Below are positions 56,392 to 64,000 of a stretch of DNA of 64,000 nucleotides, one piece after another. Source of the DNA: Scenedesmus sp. ARA3 (Eukaryota; Chlorophyta; Chlorophyceae; Sphaeropleales; Scenedesmaceae); contig RWJK01001243.1 of NCBI GenBank assembly GCA_004335835.1, positions 66,969 to 130,968 on the forward strand, written 5' to 3'. The position numbers were made by a program, and so were the translations under genes. The notes under the pieces were generated by a model that saw only the letters and a program-made list of their open reading frames with translations, was not told the origin of the DNA and ran no database searches. The stretch's first letter is position 1; each line of letters begins with the position of its first letter.

Positions 56392-58256
56392 GCGCCAGCT
56401 CACCCGGTGGGCCCAATCAGCAGCAGGTTCTTGGGCGAGATCCCCTTTTGCATCTCCGGCTTCTCAACAGCAGCCACAACAGCAGCCACAACCCTTCATG
56501 CAGCTGCCCTGACACACACCCGTTCCTCACCGATTACCAACCCTGCTGCAGCTGGCTCTCCTGTCCTCTCCATCACCACCGCCAACCCACCCTGGCGCAA
56601 CAGCAGCTGGCACCACACACTTGTCACACACTTTCTCTACGGGGGGCAAGAATAACATGTTAATTAACACTGCCAGCTCACCCAATGGGCCCGATCAGCA
56701 GCAGGTTCTTTCGCGAGATCTCCTCCCGCATCTCCGGCTTCTCAACAGCAGCCACAGCCCTTGATGCAGCTGCCCTCACACAACACCTGTTCCTCACACA
56801 ACACCTGTTCCTCACACAACACCTGTTCCTCACACANNNNNNNNNNNNNNNNNNNNNNNNNNNNNNNNNNNNNNNNNNNNNNNNNNNNNNNNNNNNNNNN
56901 NNNNNNNNNNNNNNNNNNNNNNNNNNNNNNNNNNNNNNNNNNNNNNNNNNNNNNNNNNNNNNNNNNNNNNNNNNGTTCCTCACACAACACCAGTTCCTCA
57001 CACAACACCTGTTCCTCAACACAACACCTGTTCCTCAACACAAAAGCAAATCCTGCTGCAGCCAACTCTGCTCTCCTCTCCCCTCTCACCACCATCACCC
57101 CACCCTGGCGCAACAGCAGCAGGCACGACACCCCTGTCACACACTTACTCTAAAGGGGGCAAAAATAACCAACATGTTTTTTGACGCTACCAGCTCACCC
57201 GGTGGGCCCGATCAGCAGTAGATTCTTGGGCGAAATCTCCTCCCGCATTTCTGGATCTTCCACCCGCTGCCGCCGCCAGCGGTTGCGGAACGCCACCGCA
57301 ACTGCTCGCTTGGCGTCATCCTGCCCGACGATGACGCGGTCCAACCGCTCCACAACAGCTGTTGGAGTCAGCAGCGCCTGCACAGACAGCAATGACGTCA
57401 TTGGAAAGCGACAGTGCAGGACAGGCGTCATCCTGCGCGACGATGACGCGGTCCAGGCGCACAACGGCAGCTGTAGGGGTCAGCAGCGCCTGCAGAACAC
57501 ACACGACAGGGCACGGCTTGTGTACAGCGCTGCAGTGACGACGCATTCGGGGTGAGCAACGCCTGCGCAGAGTAAGGAAGCAGCACAGTGCAGCACAGGC
57601 GTCATCCTGCCCCACGACGACGCGGTCCAGGCGCACAACGGCAGCTGTAGGGGTCAGCAGCGCCTGCAGAACACACACGACAATGGATGACTTGTGTACA
57701 GTGGTGCAGTGATTACGCACTAGGGTTTAGCAGCGCCTGCGCAGAGTAAGGAAGCAGCACAGTGCAGGACAGGCGTCATCCTGCCCGACAAAAACGCGGT
57801 CCAACAGCTCCACCAGAGCTGTAAGGGTGAGCCGCCCCTGCGCCATTCGTGCCAACAATGTAGAACGCGGCGCGGAGGAACCTGAAGACGCGCATGCTGT
57901 AAGACTAGGGCTTTGCTTAGCGGCGGCAAGCCTCGCTGCCTGCACCCCAGGCATTGAAACGCTGCCTCAACCAGGTGACACAGCACCGCACGCGACCAAC
58001 TGGCTGTACTGCTACTACTTGTATGGCTGTAATACTGCTGTGCATGGCCCACCTGGGATTCATCTGCCTCCAGTGCTTTGCGCAGCTCCTCCAGCATCAG
58101 GTGCTGCTGCGCAGTGCTGGCAGCGCTCGCCACTGCTGCTGCTGCCGGCGAGCTGCTGCTGCTGAAGCACCTGAAGCCGCACACAGCTATGTTGCTGCTG
58201 CTGCTGCTGCTTAGGTATGTTGCTCCAAGGCGTGCTCGCCCTGCATGTAGCAGCAT
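51770..58256 (-). CDS. HSLU: HslU (ClpY) ATPase of the HslUV protease, probably mitochondrial
   Basis: HslU is the AAA+ unfoldase that feeds the HslV peptidase. Twelve exons: 58256-58053, 57377-57199, 56116-56056, 55851-55794, 55510-55443, 55135-55039, 54754-54675, 54416-54246, 53570-53489, 53230-53067, 52775-52677 and 52120-51770. All are GT-AG and close in frame at 537 residues. The first exon gives a Ser/Arg leader ([11 protein letters not shown]) typical of organelle import. Motifs follow: [20 protein letters not shown], Walker [17 protein letters not shown] (split by an intron), [20 protein letters not shown], the I-domain with [14 protein letters not shown], Walker [32 protein letters not shown], the GRLPIRVEL region, [12 protein letters not shown] [20 protein letters not shown] and C-terminal LAKYIL, which in bacteria docks into HslV. 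An Ala-rich insertion follows SFEAPDK. Many exon fragments are duplicated in introns. An assembly gap lies in intron 2. Confidence 0.92.
52060..52395 (-). repeat. Four copies of the start of the last HslU exon
   Basis: Codons for [12 protein letters not shown], with an adjoining CAG run, occur in the true exon (to 52120) and again at about 52182-52225, 52270-52315 and 52355-52395. Each copy is about 88 bp from the next. Confidence 0.85.
53489..53690 (-). repeat. Duplicated Walker B exon of HslU
   Basis: The true exon (53570-53489) encodes [19 protein letters not shown] partial copy at about 53618-53672 encodes [17 protein letters not shown], with the residue before the Asp-Glu pair changed from Ile to Asn. 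Confidence 0.85.
53830..54345 (-). repeat. Four copies of the HslU I-domain exon end
   Basis: Codons for [16 protein letters not shown] and ELLSKEA plus the donor recur at about 53835-53925, 53968-54040, 54105-54190 and 54246-54335. Only the last is part of a full exon (54416-54246). Spacing is about 135-140 bp. Confidence 0.85.
55511..55609. repeat. Long (CAG)n run abutting an HslU acceptor
   Basis: About 33 units; on the gene strand (CTG)n runs into the CAG acceptor at 55511. It is the longest triplet run in the window. Confidence 0.95.
56400..57260 (-). repeat. Three copies of the HslU P-loop exon end
   Basis: Codons for the Walker A half (NLLLIGPTG) with upstream EKPEM/EDPEM and the GGTGAG donor occur at 57199-57255, about 56691-56755 and about 56400-56465. 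The middle copy reads GPIG, the others GPTG. Only the first belongs to a complete exon. The gap of N lies between the first and second copies. Confidence 0.85.
56837..56974. other. Assembly gap (138 N)
   Basis: The run of N is flanked on both sides by tandem units of about 18 bp containing ACACCTGTTCCTCACACA, so the gap probably marks an array that collapsed or could not be sized. Confidence 1.
57340..57835 (-). repeat. Four copies of the HslU exon 2 start
   Basis: Codons for ALLTPTA and [11 protein letters not shown] occur in the true exon (57377-57199) and in copies at about 57425-57495, 57602-57670 and 57777-57832. The copies diverge after the QDDA codons. Confidence 0.85.
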
Positions 58257-58393
58257 ACCACTGCTGGTGCTGCTGCTGCTGCCCAGCTCACTGCCAGCTG
58301 AGCATGGCAGCTGTGTCCTGCCCTGCTGCCAGCTGCCAGGAGCCTGCTGCTGCAGCAAGTGCCGGCTGTACAGCTGCTGTAGTTGCTGCTGCC

Positions 58394-58425
<32 letters not shown>

Positions 58426-59207
58426 GCTACTGCTGAATGCACATGTGGTCCTGTTCCTACAGGAACATGTGACTGGCCTTGACCACATGCCTGATGAGGC
58501 GGCGGCTGCTGCTGCTGCTGCTGCCTTGTAGCACTGCTTGCACCCTTGTTTGATGGTACGCGGCAGCCACTAGTGGTGCATGTGCATGCGGAGCACATGC
58601 ACCTGCTGCTGCTGCTGCTGCTGCACTGCTGACCTGTGCATGGCCAGCATGGGCTTGAGCCGTGAGGAAACCCTAGTGCATGCTGCAGAACCACTGCTGC
58701 TGCCTTGCATGACGTTACTACATTGTGTGTTTGTGCAAGAAGGTTTGCGCTGCTCCTGACTGTGGAGCCCATGCTGTGGTTGGAGGGCACTGCAGGACAA
58801 GGCACCTGCTGCTGCTGCTGCTGTGGGTGGCAGTACCACTGCTGATGTAGCGACCAGCTAGCTGAGCAAAGCTGCAAAAGATTGTTCTGATCGAGCTACG
58901 GATTCAGTTGCTGCACAAACAAAACGATATCGAAGGACACAACGGCCCGGAGTGTGTCCTACAGAGCAGAGTGATCAGTCGCTTGCACCTCTACAGTGGA
59001 CAAACTATATACTTTCACATACATCCGTTTATGCTGTAAACAGCCCTGCGATCGTCGGGGGGTGTTGATATTTTCAGGCTTCATAACTGGCACAATTACG
59101 ATGCAGCAGCAACCCAATTTGAGCTGAACCGATCGCAGACACCCTTGTCAGCACTTTTAGGCAACATTACACGACACCTCGAGTCGTGTAGCCAGCTGAT
59201 CAGCAAA
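58257..59207. promoter_or_regulatory. Shared divergent promoter region of HslU and FBPase
   Basis: About 950 bp between oppositely oriented start codons. The left part (58260-58870) is CTG-rich and contains no supported exon. The right part has a TATATAC string at 59006-59012, about 200 bp before the FBPase ATG. No other element could be identified. Confidence 0.4.
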
Positions 59208-62200
59208 ATGGCACTCGCTCAGCGCAGCACCCTCAAGAACGCAGCTGCCCAGCGCACTCGCAGCGTTGCGGCACCTCGCGTTGCTTTCAGCAGCCCTGTT
59301 GTGGCTCAGCTGAGGCAGGTGCGTATCGGCTCGCCGTAATGCGGGCTCCAGGCGGGTCTGCCGGGCAGAACTCTCAGGTCGCTTGTCCTGCTCGCAGGCT
59401 GCCCAGACTGTGCGTGCCGCACAGCAGCCCGCTGCCCAGCGCAATGTGAAGGCCCAGGTACGTGGAGATCGCTGTTCGGATTCGTCAATGCGCCCGCAGC
59501 GATGAGGCTGGGTGCACCGAGACGCTCACTCTGCGTGTCTCCTGCAGGCTGCAGCTGTCGAGGCCACTCAGGCCAAGACTGAGGTGTACAACAAGAGCCA
59601 GTTCGAGCTCTACACCCTGACCACCTGGCTGCTGCAGGTGGGCATGAGCGGGAACTGAGCACCTGCAGCAGCGCCATTAGCACCGCTCCGAAATGCCATG
59701 CAGACGAGCAGCCAGTGCCTTGTATCATGCATGGTTGTGTGGTAGGCTAGACTTTCGGTGCTGTATGAACACGTCCTACATTCATGCACAAACGTGGCAA
59801 CGGGTCATCAGTGGGTTGGCTCAGCAGGGCCTAGCTGCTTTCTGCAGTGCTGGACAGGCAATAGTATGTCAAGAAACAACATCTTGAATAAAGTTTGTGT
59901 GAACAAGCATGGCCTGAACTTTGGATGAGCAGTGCAGTCTCCCCTGGTCTCTGTCTTAACACCAGCAGTATGCTTGCTCCCACACTTCAGCTGCTCTTTG
60001 GGTACTTCCACCCTACCAACCGCCCCAATCTTCAATTCCGCCAGCGGCTGTTACTCACACGTTTGAATGATGTTACTTTCTGCTTGCAGGAGGAGCGCAA
60101 GGGCAAGATCGACTCTGAGCTGGCCACAGTCATCTCCTCCATCAGCCTGGCATGCAAGCAGATCGCCGCAGCAGTGGGCCGCTCAGGCATCAGCAGCCTG
60201 ACTGGCGTGGCTGGCACAGGCGAGAATGTGCAGGTGCGCCAGCAAACGGTTCATTCCAAATGTGGATAAGAGCGGTCATCATCATCTCACTTTGTTGGTA
60301 TGGTGATGTTGAGGGATGGGTGCAGAGACAAGCTAGCAGGCACTGGGCTTCTTTGAAGTGGTGCAGCTTGCTTGCACAGCAGTGCAGCAAGCTTGCAGGA
60401 AGCATGTTCTGCTGCACCAGCGCCTCATAGCAGCAAGGATATACTGACAGCTGTGTGAAGCACTGCGATCAGCTTGCCAGATGTTGCAGGGCGCTTGTGC
60501 CGTAGACCCAGTGCAGTGATTTCTGGCATGAGCCTAGCAGCAGTGCACGTGTGTGATGGCTTGTGCCAGCGCTTGTGCAAAGGCCTACACGCAGGCCTCA
60601 GCTTTACAGCTGGCTTCCCTGCCATACCTTTACACTACCGCCAGCTTGGCTCCATCAAGCAGCAGCGCTCACACCCCAACTCAGCACTGCTGCCGCCTTC
60701 AACACATGCTCACATACATCCACCTTCACATTTGGCTTCATTTGACTCCTTGCAGGGTGAGGAGCAGAAGAAGCTGGACGTCATCTCCAACGACATCTTC
60801 TGCAACTGCCTGCGCATGTCTGGCCGCACGGGCGTGATTGCATCCGAGGAGGAGGCCACCCCTGTGGCTGTGGAGGAGACAGACAGCGGCAACTACATCG
60901 TGGTGTTCGACCCCCTGGACGGCTCTTCCAACATTGATGCAGGTGCGGCTTGTTTGTTTGACCGGCATCTGCTGCTGCTGATGTTGTGGCTGTTGCTGTG
61001 AAAGAGAGCGACAGTGGCAACCACATTGCGGTGTTTGACCTCCTGGCTAGCTCGTTTTTTCAATGGCAGGTGCAGCTGCTGCTGTTGATGCTGTTGCTGT
61101 TGTTGCATGGCAGGTTGTGTGTTTTTCCTGCTGTTATCATTGCTGTTGGCGACCGTGCACTTTCTGACCAGCTATCGGCTTGGCACAGGACAGTAACCTG
61201 GACCAGTCCCTGCACTCTTTCACCCATTGTTTGACCAACTGTTTGACCAATGTTTGACTATCCTGCAGGCATCAGCGTGGGCAGCATCTTCGGCATCTAC
61301 GAGCCCAGCGAGACCTGCATGGTGGACAGCAACCTGGACCAGTCCCTGAACTCTTTTACCCACTATCTGTTTGACCATCTGTTTGACTGACTGTTTGACC
61401 GACGTTTGACCGTCCTGCAGGCATCAGCGTGGGCAGCATCTTCGGCATCTACGAGCCCAGCGAGACCTGCATGGTGGACGGCGACCTGGACCAGTCCCTG
61501 GAGGCGTGCATCACCAACGTGTGCCAGCCTGGCAAGAACCTGCTGGTGGCCGGCTACTGCCTGTACTCCAGCTGCCACACCATGGTGTTGACCATCGGTG
61601 ATGGCGTGTACGGCTTCACGCTGGACCCTTATGTGGGCGAGTTCGTGCTGACGCACAACCGCATCCAGGTGGGTGGTGTGTTGTACTTACTGGGTTGTTG
61701 CAGAGCTGTTTGTTACAGACTATGTCATGCAGTTTGACTAAAACGTGAGCTGCCACACCTTGGTGCTGACCATCGGAGGTGGCGTGCACGGCTTCACGCT
61801 GGACCCCCACGTGGGCGAGGTTTTTTTTCGTGCTGACACAAGCTTATCCAGATGGGTAGTGTCTTGGGTTGCCAGTCATGTTTGGGTTGCGTGCGCTGCA
61901 GATGTGCGCTGTCAAGCAGTGGCATTCCTAAGGTTTGGCCAAATGTGAGGCCATGGTTGACTCTTGGACAACAGTGTGGCTGTGTGCTTCTCGCAGCAGT
62001 GCTGCGCGGTAGGAAGTCAGGCGCCTGCATGCTCCTACGCCCATGCTTGCACACTGCAAACACATGCGCTTACACAAGATTCTGCTGTGCCTGCCGCCAA
62101 GATCCCGAACGGTATGCCCCGTCGGTGCCCAAAATGGGCAAGATTCTCTGCCTCAGCGAGGATAACTGCTGACGCAAATTCCTGTGTTGTGTCTGCCGTG

Positions 62201-63217
62201 CAAAACCCCGCAGGTGCCCGAGGTGGGCAAGATCTACTCCTTCAACGAGGGCAACTACGCGATGTGGGATGAGCCCACCAAGAAGTACATGGACAGCCTG
62301 AAGGACCCCGCAAAGTGGGGCGGCAAGCCCTACAGCGCACGCTACATCGGCTCCCTGGTGCGTGGGGAGGCTCGGGTTGTTAGCAGCAGAGAGCTGGAAG
62401 TGCCTAAACATAAGGGTTGAACGCAGTGTGTGTTGCGCATTCGTGTGCGACGCGCGTGAGGGTTTGGGTTTGCTAGCAGCTGCCAGGTTGCCAGCCTGGG
62501 TGGTGTTTATGTGCTGCTGCTGCTGCTGCTGCTGTGTGAGCGTCATCAGAGCGTCTTCGGCTGCTCCATGATTCCGTCAGTTCAGCTAATACATCGCATC
62601 GCCTCTGCTCACCCTGCTCTGCCTTGCTTGTTCTGCCACCTTTCTATAATCTGTCGCCAGGTGGGCGACTTCCACCGCATGCTGCTGTACGGCTGCTGAC
62701 CCTGATCTGCTCTGCTCCGCCAATCTATCTGCAACCTTTCCGAACACCCAGGTGGGCGACTTCCACCGCACGCTGCTGTACGGAGGCATCTACGGCTACC
62801 CCGGCGACGCCAAGAACAAGAACGGCAAGCTGCGCCTGCTGTACGAGTGCGCCCCCATGAGCTTCATCGCGGAGCAGGCCGGAGGCATGGGCTCCACAGG
62901 CAAGGAGCGCGTGCTGGACATCCAGCCCACAGAGGTGCACCAGAGGTGAGCCCGCAATGTGGCAGGTGGCCACCAAGCAACATTGACAAGGAATAGCAGT
63001 CAACCCTGGAGCAACATCGTGTAGCCCCTTCCTGGCAAGACAGCCTTGAGCTGTGTAGCACAATGTGGCGGCGGCTGGAGTGTGCAAGCAAGTGTCCGAT
63101 CCACCCACACGCAACTAACCACATGCGCCGCTGCTGCTGCTGCTGCTGTGCAGGGTGCCCCTGATGATCGGCTCCAAGAAGGAGGTGGAGTACTACGAGT
63201 CATTCTACAAGAACTAA
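59208..63217 (+). CDS. FBP1: Chloroplast fructose-1,6-bisphosphatase
   Basis: FBPase hydrolyses fructose-1,6-bisphosphate to fructose-6-phosphate in the Calvin cycle. Nine exons: 59208-59318, 59398-59457, 59548-59637, 60090-60233, 60756-60942, 61421-61668, 62214-62357, 62752-62945 and 63154-63217. They close in frame at 413 residues. The first three exons hold a plastid transit peptide ([20 protein letters not shown]). Catalytic and metal motifs: [80 protein letters not shown] and the C-terminal [18 protein letters not shown]. Three Cys at SETCMVDG and [11 protein letters not shown] match the thioredoxin-regulated loop of plastid enzymes, although the spacing between the first two is shorter than in pea. 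The start is the first ATG of the leader. Partial copies of several exons lie in the introns. Confidence 0.95.
60986..61505 (+). repeat. Duplicated FBPase exon 5 end and exon 6 start
   Basis: A decayed copy of the [13 protein letters not shown] coding region lies at about 61000-61050. The start of exon 6 (TCCTGCAG plus codons for [20 protein letters not shown]) is present at 61261 and again at 61413, offset 152 bp, and nearly identical for about 90 bp. Only the second copy continues into the full exon. Confidence 0.9.
61748..61825 (+). repeat. Copy of the FBPase exon 6 end
   Basis: Codons for [20 protein letters not shown] repeat the true exon (61570-61640) about 175 bp downstream, then break down in a T-run. 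Confidence 0.85.
62100..62800 (+). repeat. Copies of the starts of FBPase exons 7 and 8
   Basis: A decayed copy of the [14 protein letters not shown] segment lies at about 62125-62170 ahead of the true exon 7 (62214). The start of exon 8 (CAGGTGGGCGACTTCCACCG) occurs at about 62660 and at the true exon 62752. Confidence 0.85.
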
Positions 63218-64000
63218 GCCGGCTGATGGACAACGCATACCTGCGGGTGTGCTTGATCGTCAACCAACACAGTCTGGTGGCGTCTTGGTGGAGTGCATGC
63301 TGTCTGTCGTTTTGACAAGACAGGATGCCATTCTGTGCAGCCTGCCAGGTGCTGGCAGTGTGGGCAGCTTCCTGCAGTGAACCTGCTGCAGCAGCGCTGC
63401 ACTCTGCTGGTGGGCTGGGCTGCCCATGTGTCAGCAGTGGCGAGTTTTGTTTGCCGGCCAGGGGCTGAGCTGCAGCAGGCTTGTTTGCTTCTAGGCAAAT
63501 GCAGCGGGTTGTTACTGACTGGGTGCAGTCTTCTCTTGCAGCTTCCACCTGGTTTAGTGTGACAGCTTTAGCTACCACTCTATATGCCCGTGGCTGCACC
63601 TTTTACAGCCTGTGCTGGGGCAGTTTTGGAGGTTGTTTTGTCGTACGTGTACTGTGGATGCAGCGCGCTCAGCAACCGCTGTTGCTGGCTTGCGCCAAGG
63701 TTTTGGTAGCGGCTTGAGTATGAGAGCTGTTGTTGAGTGCTGAGCGGTATGCTGCAGCAGCAGTGCATCCAACTGGTTCTGCGCCAGTGAAGGGTGCTGC
63801 TCTGTCGTCTGAATGTAACAGATTACAATTCGCTACGTAGTGCACGTGCTCGGTGTTTACTTTGGTGGCTGCCGGCATTGAACAAAGGGCTGCCAATTTG
63901 CACAAAGGCTGAACAGACGCAGCTGCCATCTGCGACTTTCTTTATATGCGACCTTGAACGTTGCTTAGGTTTGGCCACCTCTCACTTCAAAACAAGCGTG
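63218..64000. other. FBPase 3' flank
   Basis: No further coding exon is supported before the window end; it should hold the FBPase 3' UTR. Confidence 0.5.
63814..63818 (+). terminator. Possible TGTAA polyadenylation signal of FBPase
   Basis: TGTAA is the usual poly(A) signal in chlorophyte genes. This copy lies about 600 bp after the stop codon, a plausible 3' UTR length. It is a five-base match, so support is weak. Confidence 0.3.

Noticed and set aside
56837..56974. Frames running through the run of N
   Set aside because: Unknown bases; open only because N cannot form a stop.
57720..58877. 385-codon minus-strand frame rich in Gln, Ser and Cys as an HslU N-terminal extension
   Set aside because: It is in a different frame from the import-leader exon 58256-58053, which gives a better start and joins exon 2 in phase.

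Overview
This window is nuclear DNA of a green alga, most likely class Chlorophyceae (Sphaeropleales or Chlamydomonadales). The proteins point there: chloroplast stay-green, a fatty-acid-photodecarboxylase-type GMC flavoprotein, plastid fructose-1,6-bisphosphatase, a RETICULATA-type plastid membrane protein and an organellar HslU. So does the gene style: many short GT-AG introns, Ala/Gln/Ser-rich linkers and very abundant CAG/CTG triplet runs. I found no rRNA, tRNA, CRISPR array or intact transposon. I did not run a systematic RNA search.

Layout. 0.4-3.1 kb (-): stay-green Mg-dechelatase with a long Gln/Ser-rich tail. 5.2-12.6 kb (-): plant-type alpha/beta hydrolase. 13.0-16.4 kb (+): Ala/Gln-rich RRM protein. 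17.0-23.2 kb (+): FAP-type photoenzyme, 11 exons. 25.9-26.5 kb (-): 102-residue unrecognised protein, divergent from 26.8-29.6 kb (+) RETICULATA-related protein. 31.1-39.2 kb (+): unusual fusion of a degenerate sigma-54-activator-like AAA domain with a NapH/NosR-like membrane 4Fe-4S module. 39.2-47.9 kb: gene-poor, with weak coding and transposon-like traces. 48.0-50.6 kb (-): secreted protein built of alternating 16- and 13-residue repeats. 51.8-58.3 kb (-): HslU protease ATPase, divergent from 59.2-63.2 kb (+) plastid FBPase. I assembled exon models by hand. For the stay-green, RRM, FAP, RETICULATA, Fe-S fusion, repeat-protein, HslU and FBPase genes the reading frame closes exactly across all proposed junctions.

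How the genes relate. Several act in the chloroplast (chlorophyll breakdown, fatty-acid decarboxylation, Calvin cycle, envelope), but nothing indicates an operon-like unit. The most striking feature is structural. Introns of at least seven genes carry partial tandem copies of the neighbouring exon, usually with its splice site, in repeat units of about 90-275 bp. Many copies keep an open frame. In addition, long (CTG)n runs repeatedly sit directly upstream of 3' splice sites. The Fe-S/sigma-54-like fusion, the 16/13 repeat protein and these partial exon copies are the best candidates for undescribed biology.
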